From Erythrobacter sp. JK5 (GTDB lineage Bacteria; Pseudomonadota; Alphaproteobacteria; Sphingomonadales; Sphingomonadaceae), in assembly GCF_018205975.1 (NCBI RefSeq), contig NZ_CP073577.1:1860001-1924000 (forward strand): DNA of 64,000 bases, in the 5' to 3' direction. The notes beneath the pieces are model-generated. The model worked only from the letters and a program-made list of their open reading frames with translations. It had not been told where the DNA came from and did not search any database. The translations under genes were made by a program, and so were the position numbers. Numbering within the stretch: position 1 is the stretch's first letter; every line of letters starts with the position of its first letter. Below are positions 47,890 through 56,962 of this stretch, piece after piece.

Positions 47890-48252
47890 ATGAGCGACTT
47901 TTCCGAGGAATTCGACTTTTCCGCCCGCAAGTCGGGCAAGGGCCTGTTTGCCGAGGGCGAATGGCACGGTGACGACGTGACGCTGATCGCCGCGCTGGAC
48001 GGCGATGCCGCCGAAGCGATCGACACGCTCGAACGGCTCCACAAGAGCTGGAAAGCGTGGTCGAGCGACCTGCGCGACGCGATCGAGGAGGAATACGGCG
48101 AAGCGGGCGATATCTGGATCGAGCGCATCACCGCCTTTGCCAAGGGCGAGTTCGAGATCGAATTCGGCGCGCCCGACCTATTCGACGAGGACACCGGGCT
48201 GGCGACGGGAAATCTCAAGGACGGCTTCGACGAGATCGGAACGGTCGGCTAG
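47890..48252 (+). CDS. Small acidic conserved hypothetical protein
   Basis: 120 residues, strongly acidic, no signal peptide or membrane segment. Pattern 'GEWHGDDVTLIAALDGDAAEAIDTLERL' then 'WKAWSSDLRDAIEEEYGEAGDIWIERI', mostly helical. It begins 22 bases after valS and is probably co-transcribed. I do not recognise a family with a function. Confidence 0.78.
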   Translation: MSDFSEEFDFSARKSGKGLFAEGEWHGDDVTLIAALDGDAAEAIDTLERLHKSWKAWSSDLRDAIEEEYGEAGDIWIERITAFAKGEFEIEFGAPDLFDEDTGLATGNLKDGFDEIGTVG

Positions 48253-48325
48253 GTTTCCTACACGCGCCATTCGTGGCATGGCGCACGCATGATCCATGCC
48301 GCAATCCGCGTTTCGAGTTGGAGAA

Positions 48326-48420
48326 GTGTCAACTTCGCTTTTCGGGCGATTTTGCGAGGATTCCTGCGGGATTGGGGCACCTCCGGAGTGCCTGACACGG
48401 TGTCGGGTGTGTCAACTTCG
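48326..48420. repeat. 12-base direct repeats and small palindromes upstream of queE
   Basis: GTGTCAACTTCG occurs at 48326-48337 and again at 48409-48420, exact. Between them are GGCACCTCCGGAGTGCC (48376-48392, near-perfect palindrome) and GACAC/GTGTC facing each other (about 48394-48405). The second repeat abuts the queE start region. May be a regulatory array or a degenerate repeat unit. Confidence 0.55.
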
Positions 48421-48434
48421 TGTGCGGGTGCAGC

Positions 48435-49169
48435 ATGGCGTTAGTGCTGGCCACCGACGATAGCGGCGGGCCGGAAATCTTCGCCAGCCTGCAGGGCGAA
48501 GGGCCGAGCGCGGGCACGCCGGTCGCGTTCATCCGCCTGTCGCGCTGCAATCTCGCCTGCACCTGGTGCGACACCGCCTATACCTGGCGGTTCGAGGGCG
48601 ACAATCGTCCGCATCGCGACGGCGTGGCGTTCGCGCGCAAGGCCAATCAGGTGACCCTGCCCGAAGAGGAGGTGGCCGAGCTTGTCGCGGCGCTGGGCCA
48701 GTCGCGGCTCGTCATCACCGGCGGCGAACCGCTGATGCAATGCGGGCCGCTGGCGGATTTGCTCGCGCTGCTGCCCGATATCGCAGTCGAGATCGAAACC
48801 AACGGCACGGTGAAGGCCACCGCGCATGTCGATATCCGGGTCGATCAGTACAACGTCAGCCCCAAGCTGGCGCATTCGGGCAACGAGGCGGCGCTGGCGC
48901 TGATCCCCGAGCGGCTCGACTTCTATGCCAGCGATCCGCGCGCGTTCTTCAAGTTCGTGATTGCCGCACCGGAGGACGTCGAGGAGGTGTTGGACCTGCA
49001 GCGCCGCCACCGCATCCGTCCCGACAGGCTGTTCCTGATGGCGGAAGGCACGACCAGCGCAGCGTTGCGCGAGAAGCAGGCGTGGCTCAGCGAACTATGC
49101 CTGAAGCACGGCCTGCGCATGAGCGACCGGCTGCACATTCATCTGTACGGGGATGAACGGGGGACGTGA
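48435..49169 (+). CDS. queE: 7-carboxy-7-deazaguanine synthase
   Basis: 244 residues. Radical-SAM cluster C38-x3-C42-x2-C45 ('RCNLACTWCDTAYTW'), preceded by 'FASLQGEGPSAGTPVAFIRL', and 'VITGGEPLMQ' and 'IETNGT' motifs. It makes CDG in the queuosine/7-deazaguanine pathway. CX3CX2C with the short core is the usual proteobacterial QueE type. A GTG at 48420 is in frame, but the ATG at 48435 is closer to the conserved start. Other que genes are not in the window. Confidence 0.94.
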   Translation: MALVLATDDSGGPEIFASLQGEGPSAGTPVAFIRLSRCNLACTWCDTAYTWRFEGDNRPHRDGVAFARKANQVTLPEEEVAELVAALGQSRLVITGGEPLMQCGPLADLLALLPDIAVEIETNGTVKATAHVDIRVDQYNVSPKLAHSGNEAALALIPERLDFYASDPRAFFKFVIAAPEDVEEVLDLQRRHRIRPDRLFLMAEGTTSAALREKQAWLSELCLKHGLRMSDRLHIHLYGDERGT

Positions 49170-49436
49170 TTTGTTTTCGCCCTCAAACGCCGGGCGCGGG
49201 CCATCCGGCCCGCTTGGCTTCGCCGCAGTGGCGGCGGCGCGCGGTCGCGCGCTGGCTCACCTGCGGCTCGCAAGAAGAATGAAAGGAGAAACCACTCGGT
49301 CGCGCAGCGACCGCAAGGGCGACCGCCCGCCCGCAGTGGATTCGGAGCGAAGCGGAGAAGGCCGTCAGGCCACCCAACCTTCAGGTCGCATGAGCGAGGA
49401 TTTCGCACCCCGGATGGGGTGCGGAAAACAAGAACT
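49170..49436. other. 267-base intergenic region with two hairpins
   Basis: Between convergent queE and the HerA gene. Perfect hairpins GCGGGCC/GGCCCGC (49196-49213) and GCACCCC/GGGGTGC (49405-49422), each with a 4-base loop; neither has a strong T-run. They probably act as weak terminators for queE and herA. An open frame crosses the region but looks non-coding. Confidence 0.55.
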
Positions 49437-51146
49437 CTAACCCTGCGACCTCCACCGCAGCACGACCCGCTCGACCGTCTCTTCCTCGCCGCCGCTGCGG
49501 TTCCAGAGATCGACGAAGCTCGGGTCTTCCGAGGCCGGGCGCTTGTGTTCCTCGAGCGTGTCGAAGGTGACACGGATCGGGATCGCGACGCCCTCGCCGC
49601 AGATGATGCATTCGCGGTTGCGCAGCGCCGGGATCGAATCGAGGAACCCGCGCGAGCCTTCGGGCATCGCCGACTTCACGAACGCCTGGTCGCGATCGTT
49701 GTTGAGACGCATCGAGATGATGGTGCCGCATTGCGACAGCACGCCCTCGGCAAGGTCGGACGGGCGCTGGGTGATGAGGCCGAGCGAGATGCCGTACTTA
49801 CGGCCCTCCTTGGCGATCCGGCTGAGAATGCGCCCGACCGAAGAGCCGTCCGAGTTCTTCTCGTTGGGAACGTAGCGGTGCGCCTCTTCGCACACCAGCA
49901 GCACCGGGCGCGGTTTCTCTTCGCGGCCCCAGATCGCGAAGTCGAACACCAGCCGGCTGAGCACCGCGACCACGGTCGACGTGATGTCCGACGGCACGCC
50001 CGACACGTCGATGATGGAGATCGGCTTGCCGTCGCTCGGCATGCGGAACACCTTGGAGATGAACTCCGTCATCGTGTCGCCGACCAGCATGCCCGAGAAC
50101 ATGAACTGGTAGCGCGGGTCGGTCTTGAGTTCCTCGAGCTTGCTCTTGATCCGCATGTACGGAGCAGACGACGTCGCCTTGTCGAGCTTGCCCATCTCGT
50201 CCTGGATCTTGTTGGACAGGTCCGACAGCAGATACGGGATCGGCGAATCCACCGTGATCTTGCCCATCGTTTCCGCCAGCCGGTTCTTCGAGCGCGCGTG
50301 CAACAGGCACTTGGCCAGAATGTCGGCATCGACCTGGCGGTTGTTGCCCTCGCTGGTGAGCAGCACTTCGCAATGCTCTTCGAAATTCATCAGCCAGTAC
50401 GGCATGTTGAGGTTCGACACGTCGAGGATCTGGCCGGTCTGGCGAAACGCGGCGCTGTATTCGCCGTGCGGGTCGATCATCACGATGTGGCCCTGCGGCG
50501 CGGCTTCGCAAATGCGGTGCAGGATCAGCGCGGCGCTGGTGGACTTACCGGTACCGGTCGACCCGAGCAGCGCGAAGTGCTTGCCCAGCATCGCATCGAC
50601 ATACAGGCCGGCGCGGATATCCTTGGTCGGAAACACCTTGCCGATGGTGATGTTGGCGCGGCCATCGCTGGCGTAGATCTGCTCGAGGTCCTTGGTGGTC
50701 GCTGGGTAGACCATCGATCCGGGCACCGGATAGCGGGTCACACCGCGTTTGAACCCGTGGATGCGACCGGTCAGTTTTTCCTCGCCGCCTTCGCCCAGGA
50801 AATCGATATTGGCAATGATCCCGCCTTCGGTGCGGCGGTCCTTGCGCTGATCGCGGACGTTGGCCAGCAGCCACGCGTCGCCGACGCGGATCTTGATCTG
50901 GCTGCCGACCTGCCCGGCAAGCTGGATCGAGGGATCATCGTCCTGCATGCATTCGTTGATGCGCGGAAGATCGAACGCAACCTGCGACCCGGAACCCGAG
51001 ATTTCGAGCACCACGCCGATCGGCGCGCGGGCATTGTCGTATTGCGAATCCGCCTGCGCTGTGTCCTCGCCGCGGTCCTCCGCTTCATTGCCCGGCCCAC
51101 CCGGCCCGGTAAAGCGTTCGAAATTCTGGTGCCCCATATCGGTCAT
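49437..51146 (-). CDS. HerA-like (DUF87) ATPase
   Basis: 569 residues. HAS-barrel-like N-terminus ('IGVVLEISGSGSQV'), Walker A 'LGSTGTGKST', 'VMIDPHGEY' sensor region, Walker B 'LLVCEEAHRYVP', and 'ITQRPSDLAEGVLSQCGT' with the arginine-finger region. HerA ATPases are FtsK-like hexameric DNA pumps, in archaea paired with NurA; bacterial stand-alone copies have unclear roles. No nuclease gene sits beside it. The ATG at 51146 has AAGGGA upstream. Confidence 0.88.
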   Translation of the reverse strand: MTDMGHQNFERFTGPGGPGNEAEDRGEDTAQADSQYDNARAPIGVVLEISGSGSQVAFDLPRINECMQDDDPSIQLAGQVGSQIKIRVGDAWLLANVRDQRKDRRTEGGIIANIDFLGEGGEEKLTGRIHGFKRGVTRYPVPGSMVYPATTKDLEQIYASDGRANITIGKVFPTKDIRAGLYVDAMLGKHFALLGSTGTGKSTSAALILHRICEAAPQGHIVMIDPHGEYSAAFRQTGQILDVSNLNMPYWLMNFEEHCEVLLTSEGNNRQVDADILAKCLLHARSKNRLAETMGKITVDSPIPYLLSDLSNKIQDEMGKLDKATSSAPYMRIKSKLEELKTDPRYQFMFSGMLVGDTMTEFISKVFRMPSDGKPISIIDVSGVPSDITSTVVAVLSRLVFDFAIWGREEKPRPVLLVCEEAHRYVPNEKNSDGSSVGRILSRIAKEGRKYGISLGLITQRPSDLAEGVLSQCGTIISMRLNNDRDQAFVKSAMPEGSRGFLDSIPALRNRECIICGEGVAIPIRVTFDTLEEHKRPASEDPSFVDLWNRSGGEEETVERVVLRWRSQG

Positions 51147-51276
51147 GCGCGGTCCCTTGGTCCCTTCGAGTGTCGCGAAGTCTCGCTCCGGGCGAGCGCG
51201 CCCGGTCAATCGCTAAACCGAAGGCAGATAACGGGAACGGGGTTAAAATCGCGTCAACGAAACCGCGCGGGCGGGA

Positions 51277-52041
51277 TTACAATCGTGCGAACAGGCGCCC
51301 GGCAAGCCAGCCCATTCCGAGCGACAGCAGGATCGCCCCCAGTCCGTAGAGCGGCGACCACCTCTGGGCGGCGACCACCACCTGACCTTCAAGCCCGACC
51401 TTGACGACCTCGATCTCGGCGGTGGCGCTGGCGACCACCCGCCCATTGGCGATCGCGAAGGTCTCGGCGGTGTAGGGCCCGGTGGTGACATTGGAAGGCA
51501 GCGCGATCCGCGCCTGGTACAACACGCCTTGCTTGATCCGGACCCCCTCGGCGTCCTGCTTGTACAGCCCGGCGCGCTGGCGCATGTCGACCAGTCCGCG
51601 GGCAAAACGCGCCTGCACCTGCGGATCGATCATCCCGCTCGGGCTGAGCTGGATGAAGTTGGTCCCGAGCTCGTAGATCGCGGCGGTGCGCGGATCGACG
51701 ATCTCGCTGATCGGACGCGAGGATGCCACGGCGAAGAACGAGGGGGCCGAGCGGAAATCGCTGTCCCCCGCATTCATCCAGATCCCGGCGATCCGCTCCT
51801 TTTCGCGCAACCGGATCGGTTCGGTCGGCCCCTTGAGCACGACCACGATATCGTAATCTGCGGTAGCTCCCGGCCCGGCCGGATCGACGATTGCGCCGTA
51901 GAGCAACAGGTCCGCGCCGGTGAAACCCTGCCGCACCTCGATCCGCGATTCGCTGACCTCTGGGACAAGGATGGGCTCGCTCTGCCCGGAAAGGAACATC
52001 GCCGCCGCCAGCACAAAGCCAAGGCGGAGCGCGCGGCTCAC
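51277..52041 (-). CDS. TIGR02186-family membrane-anchored protein
   Basis: 254 residues from a GTG start overlapping the stop of the TSUP transporter (GTGA). N-terminal signal sequence (to about residue 20), a long periplasmic domain ('PEVSESRIEVRQGFTGADLLLYGA', 'IVVVLKGP', 'RIAGIWMNAGDS'), and one C-terminal membrane helix ('LGAILLSLGMGWLAGRLF'). This is the typical alphaproteobacterial TIGR02186 pattern, nearly always adjacent to a TauE/SafE-type transporter, as here; it is presumably an accessory subunit. Confidence 0.9.
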   Translation of the reverse strand: MSRALRLGFVLAAAMFLSGQSEPILVPEVSESRIEVRQGFTGADLLLYGAIVDPAGPGATADYDIVVVLKGPTEPIRLREKERIAGIWMNAGDSDFRSAPSFFAVASSRPISEIVDPRTAAIYELGTNFIQLSPSGMIDPQVQARFARGLVDMRQRAGLYKQDAEGVRIKQGVLYQARIALPSNVTTGPYTAETFAIANGRVVASATAEIEVVKVGLEGQVVVAAQRWSPLYGLGAILLSLGMGWLAGRLFARL

Positions 52042-52948
52042 AGCGGGCTCACGGTGTAGATCTCGTCCGGCTGTACGCCGAGTCCGTAGAGCATCCTCAG
52101 CGCCACCGCGATCACGATCGCCGCCAGCACCAGCCGCAGGATCTCCGGCCGCGCCTTGAGCGCGATCTGGGTGCCGAACTGGGCGCCCATCACCGAACCG
52201 AGCAGCAGCAATCCGGCCAGTATGATGTCGACCGCCTTGGTGGTCAGGGCATGCGTCATGGTCGTCACCATCGTCACGAACAGGATCTGGAACAGCGAGG
52301 TTCCGACCACGACATTGCCGCTCATGCCGAGCAGGTAGAGCATCGCCGGAACCAGGATGAACCCGCCACCCACGCCCATCAGCATCGTCAGCACCCCGAC
52401 GACCGTGCCCAGGATCAGCGGCGCCAGCGGCGATATGTAGAGGCCCGAGCGATAGAACCGCCAGCGAAACGGCAGGCCCGCCACCAGCGGGTGATGGCGC
52501 CGCTTGCGCACTTGCGCGGTGGCGGAGCCGCGCGGTCTCAGCGCACCGATGGACTCGCGCATCATCAGCGAACCGATCGTGCCGAGCATCAGGACATAGA
52601 GAATGTTGATGACGACATCGATCTGACCGATCGATTGCAGCAACCGGAACAGCACGGCACCCAGCAGGGCGCCGACCACCCCGCCGCCGACCATCACCAG
52701 GCCCATGCGATAATCCACCCCGTGGCGTCGGCGATGCGCCAGCACCCCGGAAACGCTCGCCCCGGTCACCTGGGTCGCCGCCGATGCCGCCGCAACCGTG
52801 GGGGGAATGCCGTAGAAGATCAGCAGCGGCGTGGTGAGGAACCCTCCGCCCACCCCGAACAGGCCCGACAGGATACCGGTCAGCCCCCGAGCAGCACGAT
52901 GTACAGCCCGTTCACCGAGAGATTCGCGATCGGGAGATAGACGTCCAT
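52038..52948 (-). pseudogene. TSUP (TauE/SafE) transporter, interrupted by a one-base frameshift
   Basis: The N-terminus starts at 52948 ('MDVYLPIANLSVNGLYIVLLGG') and stops at a TGA (52882-52880). The rest continues in another frame: 'LTGILSGLFGVGGGFLTTP', 'SAATQVTGASVSG', a second copy-like half 'LTMLMGVGGGFILVPAML' and 'VGTSLFQILFVTMVTT' to 52038, giving about 303 residues if one base is restored. The break is at a run of five G (52888-52884, minus strand); six would restore the frame. It could be a sequencing or assembly error, phase variation, a -1 slip, or a real loss. The downstream frame could restart at a GTG near 52853, losing the first membrane helix. Exports sulfite or organosulfonates in this family. 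Confidence 0.75.
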
Positions 52949-53029
52949 GGCCAAGCGATTAGCTCACCCGGCGAGCGGATTAAACCCGCAGAAGTGCGCG
53001 CTACCCCGCCTTGTGCACCGGACCGTGGT

Positions 53030-54208
53030 TCAGAACCGGGTCGAAAGCGTCGCCGCGACCCCCGAAGCCGGGGCGGCATCGCCCGCGACGCGTTCGCGCC
53101 AGTCGACCGAAAGCCGCGCCGGAACGGTCCCGACCGAAAGGTCGAACCGCACGGTCGGCCCGAGATCGAGCCGCGACGCATCCTGCTGCGCGCCGCCCCA
53201 CGCGCCCGCTCCGACGCTGAGCCTTGCGGGGCGGGTCGCTGCGAGGTCGAAACGGGCGACTTCGCGGGTCAGCGCAATCTGTCCGTCGGCGAACGGGGTC
53301 GCGGCATTCCCGCCGACATACCCGCCCTGCACATAGGCTTCGCCCACGATTCCGCCGGGAAGCTTTGCCGGCGGCAGTTCGGTCACGAGATAGGCGGCCG
53401 GGCGCAGTTCGGTGCCCGCAGCGTTTTCGGCGATGCGCAGTTCGGCGCGGGCGCGCAGCGGGAGCCTCCCGACCGGACGCAGCGCTATTCCGGCAGCGAG
53501 TTCGGTCTCGCCCTTCTCGACCAGCGCGCGATAGGCCCGTGCATATAGCGCGGGATCGCGCCGCGAAGCGGGCGCAAGGCGGAATTGCAGGCTCGCGCCG
53601 ATCTGGCTTGCGCCGTAGATCGGCACCCGACCCTGCGAGACCGGCGCGGCGTTCGATCCCTGCCGCCAGAATGCCCAGGTATCGAGCGACCAGCGGCCAG
53701 CCGACGCGCCGCGCCGGTCGGCAGTCGCGAGCGGCTGCGCGTATGGCGGGTACGGATTGCCCGAACCTGCGACCAGCGCTCCACCGCCCGACGAAAGCGC
53801 GTCCTCGACCGCGCGCGGCATCGGCATGTTTCCGAGCGCCGCAAGCCACAGCAGCCGGTGCCCCGCCGCGATCCGCGGATGCACCGAAAACGGCGAAGCC
53901 GCGGCGAAGGCAGGACTGCGGGAAGAACGCGCGAGGAGTGGACGCAGCGCTGGCGAGGCATGAACCGTTCGCCCGAAGGGGGGATCGGCGGCCTGAGCGT
54001 CAGGTAGGATTTCGGCCGTGGAAGCGCGATCGCCAGCGATCGGGTCGTCCGCCGCCGCCAGCAGAATCGCGTCCGGGCCGAGCTCCAGCGGCATGGCTGC
54101 AAACGGGCTTTCCCACATCAGCGTGCGACCGCCGATCCAGACCGCCATCAGCAGGCCCAGAACCGCGATCGGTCCGCCCCGGCGCCGCGTTTCCCCCGTC
54201 CCGATCAC
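53030..54208 (-). CDS. NfrA C-terminal-domain-like outer-membrane protein
   Basis: 392 residues from a GTG start overlapping the glycosyltransferase stop (GTGA). One hydrophobic N-terminal segment ('AVLGLLMAVWIGGRTLMW'). The C-terminal half ('EKGETELAAGIALRPVGRLP...', 'AYLVTELPPAKLPGGIVGEAYVQGGYVGG', 'DLSVGTVPARLSVDWRERVAGDAAPASG', ending 'TLSTRF') matches the C-terminal barrel of phage N4 adsorption protein A, with a terminal Phe. E. coli NfrA is about 990 residues with an N-terminal TPR region; that part is missing here. It is paired with the NfrB-like enzyme upstream. Confidence 0.78.
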   Translation of the reverse strand: MIGTGETRRRGGPIAVLGLLMAVWIGGRTLMWESPFAAMPLELGPDAILLAAADDPIAGDRASTAEILPDAQAADPPFGRTVHASPALRPLLARSSRSPAFAAASPFSVHPRIAAGHRLLWLAALGNMPMPRAVEDALSSGGGALVAGSGNPYPPYAQPLATADRRGASAGRWSLDTWAFWRQGSNAAPVSQGRVPIYGASQIGASLQFRLAPASRRDPALYARAYRALVEKGETELAAGIALRPVGRLPLRARAELRIAENAAGTELRPAAYLVTELPPAKLPGGIVGEAYVQGGYVGGNAATPFADGQIALTREVARFDLAATRPARLSVGAGAWGGAQQDASRLDLGPTVRFDLSVGTVPARLSVDWRERVAGDAAPASGVAATLSTRF

Positions 54209-55611
54209 GCCGCCCCTGCTGCCGCCTGAGTGCGCGCCGGATGTGCAGAGTGGGGAGTCTTGTCCCACTCGATCGCGCGGCCGATCAGCGTACGCGCATA
54301 GGCCATCACCGCGCGCCTCCCGGCCATGATGGCGACGATGTTCGTCACCGGGATGCGCACCACAGCGCGCAGCCCTTCGGCATAGCCGTACTGGCTGGCG
54401 GTAAAGCCGAACCGCCAGACCGTGCGCCACACGAAGGCGACGAGATTGGCGATCAGCAGCGCCTCGAGCGCCGGCGACAGCGGCAGCCGCTCGCCGTATC
54501 CCAGCGCGATGGCGGTCCAGCCCAGAAGCGTCAGCGCCAGCAGCGTGTATCCGACCAGCAGCACCAGCGCGGTCAGCGGCCCGCGCCGGTCGCGCGCGCG
54601 CATCCAGGCTTCGACTGCGCCGCCGGACCAGCCGACCCGGTCCCAACCCTGCAAGGCGATGCCGTGGACCCAGCGGGTTTTCTGCTTCACCACGTGATCG
54701 AGCCGTGCGGGGAAGAATGCGCGGGTGGCGACCAGCCGCCCGTCCTCGCCCTGCACCCTGACGAACCGGCAAAGCCCGCCGTTCTCGGCGACGGCCAGGC
54801 CGAGTTCGTAATCCTCGGTCAGCGAATCCGCCGCGAACGGGCGCAGGTCGAAGCGGCGGCGGCACAATTTCTGCAGCGCATCGCGCGACACCGCGCAGCC
54901 CACGCCCGCGCCTGGCAGCGCCGCTCCCAGCGCGTCGCGGACGACCATCGCCTTGCCATGCGCCTCGGCAAACTCCTCGCAATAATGGCTGCCGAGCCAG
55001 CGGCTGTCGGGCTGCGGCATCGGTTCGACCGGGAGCTGGACGAAGTCGGCTCCGTCGGCGATCGCTCCGTCGAGCACGCCGAGCGCTGCCGGATCGACCA
55101 TGTCCTCGGCATCCTGGAACACCACGCACGCGAACAGCAGGCCCATGCGCCGTTCGTCATCGCGCATCGCCGCATAGAGCCGGTTGAGGCAATCGGCCTT
55201 GGTGCTCGGCCCCGCGCGGTCGTGGATCACGATCCGCAGCCGCCGGTCGCCCGGGGCAGCGCGCATCACTGCCGCGATCGTCTCGGGATCGTTGCGGTAG
55301 CATCCGACATACAGCCGGTAGCCTTCCTGCGGCCAGGCCTTGAGCGCGTGGGCGACGGTGTCGGCGATCACGTCTGACTCGTGCCACGCAGGGATGAAGA
55401 CCGCAGCCGGTCCCCTGAGCGGCGCTTCGTGCAGCGCTCGCCGGTCGATCCGCCGGGTCGGCGCGCGGCCCGTCAGCTTCAGCCAGATCCAGGCCACATC
55501 GATCGCCAGATCATCGATCGCGCCGATCAGGAAGAACACCCCGGCGAACAACAGCAATTCATGCTGGAACAGCACCAGCCATTGCCACACGTCGAAATCC
55601 CAGATTGCCAA
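54205..55611 (-). CDS. NfrB-like family 2 membrane glycosyltransferase
   Basis: 468 residues. Catalytic motifs: acidic cluster in 'VFQDAEDMVDP', 'LTEDYELG' (TED) and 'VKQKTRWVHG' (QxxRW), the pattern of processive GT-2 synthases. About four membrane helices flank the catalytic core. It resembles NfrB of the N4-receptor glycan system, but E. coli NfrB is about 745 residues with a C-terminal MshEN-type domain, absent here. With the NfrA-like protein (GTGA overlap) it likely makes and exports a surface polysaccharide. Confidence 0.85.
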   Translation of the reverse strand: MAIWDFDVWQWLVLFQHELLLFAGVFFLIGAIDDLAIDVAWIWLKLTGRAPTRRIDRRALHEAPLRGPAAVFIPAWHESDVIADTVAHALKAWPQEGYRLYVGCYRNDPETIAAVMRAAPGDRRLRIVIHDRAGPSTKADCLNRLYAAMRDDERRMGLLFACVVFQDAEDMVDPAALGVLDGAIADGADFVQLPVEPMPQPDSRWLGSHYCEEFAEAHGKAMVVRDALGAALPGAGVGCAVSRDALQKLCRRRFDLRPFAADSLTEDYELGLAVAENGGLCRFVRVQGEDGRLVATRAFFPARLDHVVKQKTRWVHGIALQGWDRVGWSGGAVEAWMRARDRRGPLTALVLLVGYTLLALTLLGWTAIALGYGERLPLSPALEALLIANLVAFVWRTVWRFGFTASQYGYAEGLRAVVRIPVTNIVAIMAGRRAVMAYARTLIGRAIEWDKTPHSAHPARTQAAAGAA

Positions 55612-55698
55612 GGCGACCCCTTTTCCCTGCGAAAATCAGCCTACCGCGCCCGGATTGCCCTTGCAACGGGGGAAACTTTTCTCAAAGGAACGCGCAGC

Positions 55699-56940
55699 AT
55701 GTCTCAAGATTCCCCCATCCCGGCTCCCCCTCTCCGCAGGCTTTTCGCTCCCGTCAGGGCGCTGTTCGTCGGCGATGCTTCGGCCGGTGTGCTGCTGATC
55801 ATCGTTGCGGCAGCGGCGATGCTCGCCGCCAACTCGCCGCTGGCAGGCGAGTATCGCGAACTGTTCTATGGCGAGCTGTCGTGGACCCCGATCGCCAAGC
55901 TCGACGATCTGCACCTGTGGATCAACGACGGGCTGATGGCGCTGTTCTTCTTCGTCGTCGGGCTGGAGGTGAAGCGCGAGATCGTATCCGGGCAATTGTC
56001 CGATCCGGCCGCGCGGCGTCTGCCGATGGTGGCGGCGGCGGCCGGGATGCTGGTCCCCGCCGGAGTGTTCATGCTGGTGTCCGGCGGCGGGGAATACACC
56101 CGTGGCTGGGCGATCCCGGCGGCGACCGATATCGCGTTCGCGATGGGCGTCCTCGGCCTGCTGGGCAGCCGCGTGCCGGCTTCGTTACGGCTGTTCCTGC
56201 TCACCGTGGCGATCGTCGACGATATCGGCGCGGTACTGGTTATCGCGGTGTTCTACACGCCTTCGATCGCAATGATCTGGCTGGTCGCTTCGATCGTGGT
56301 GCTGGCCGCGATGGTCGGTCTCAACCGGCTGCGGGTCGGCGCGTTCTGGCCTTATCTCCTGCTCGCAGCGGTGTTGTGGTATTGCGTGCTCAACACCGGA
56401 GTGCACGCGACCATCGCCGGGGTGCTCGCCGCGCTCACGATCCCGCTGCGACGGGCGGATGGCAATTCGATGCTGGAGCGGCTCGAACACGGGCTCGCGC
56501 CGTGGAGCGCCTATCTCGTGGTCCCGGTGTTCGGCTTTGCCAATGCCGGGGTCTCGCTATCCGGAATGGGCCCCGGCGCGCTGCTCGATCCGCTGCCCTA
56601 TGCGATCGCCGCCGGGCTGGTCGTGGGCAAGCAGATCGGGATCTTTTCGACGGTGTTCATCCTCGACAAGACCGGCTTCGCACCGCGCCCGGCCGGGGCG
56701 AGCTGGACCGAAATCTGGGGCATCTCGATCCTGTGCGGGATCGGCTTCACCATGAGCCTGTTCATCGGCAGCCTGGCGTTCCCGACCCAGCCGCTGCTGA
56801 TCGAGGAAGCCAAGATCGGCATCCTTACCGGCTCGGCGATCTCGGCGGTGCTGGGCTTCATCGTCCTGCGCATGACAACCACGCACCCCGATGAGGATTG
56901 CAACGATCGGGGTATTCAGCCGGAAAAGGCGGAAGCCTGA
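55699..56940 (+). CDS. nhaA: Na+/H+ antiporter NhaA
   Basis: 413 residues, about 12 membrane segments. 'WINDGLMALFFFVVGLEVKRE', 'IPAATDIAFAMGVLGLLG' and 'TVAIVDDIGAVLVIAVFY' with the essential Asp-Asp pair, and 'GIGFTMSLFIGSLAF' are NhaA signatures. AAAGGA precedes the ATG by about 10 bases. Gives Na+ and alkali tolerance, fitting a marine or brackish origin. Confidence 0.96.
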   Translation: MSQDSPIPAPPLRRLFAPVRALFVGDASAGVLLIIVAAAAMLAANSPLAGEYRELFYGELSWTPIAKLDDLHLWINDGLMALFFFVVGLEVKREIVSGQLSDPAARRLPMVAAAAGMLVPAGVFMLVSGGGEYTRGWAIPAATDIAFAMGVLGLLGSRVPASLRLFLLTVAIVDDIGAVLVIAVFYTPSIAMIWLVASIVVLAAMVGLNRLRVGAFWPYLLLAAVLWYCVLNTGVHATIAGVLAALTIPLRRADGNSMLERLEHGLAPWSAYLVVPVFGFANAGVSLSGMGPGALLDPLPYAIAAGLVVGKQIGIFSTVFILDKTGFAPRPAGASWTEIWGISILCGIGFTMSLFIGSLAFPTQPLLIEEAKIGILTGSAISAVLGFIVLRMTTTHPDEDCNDRGIQPEKAEA

Positions 56941-56962
56941 GCCGCGAGTCGCTCGCGCTGCC

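Noticed and set aside
48253..48434. preQ1 riboswitch before queE
   Set aside because: No preQ1-I/II core sequence is visible; only the direct repeats and small palindromes.
49153..49440. 95-residue open frame after queE
   Set aside because: Overlaps the queE end, composed of hairpin-derived low-complexity sequence, and lacks a ribosome-binding site.
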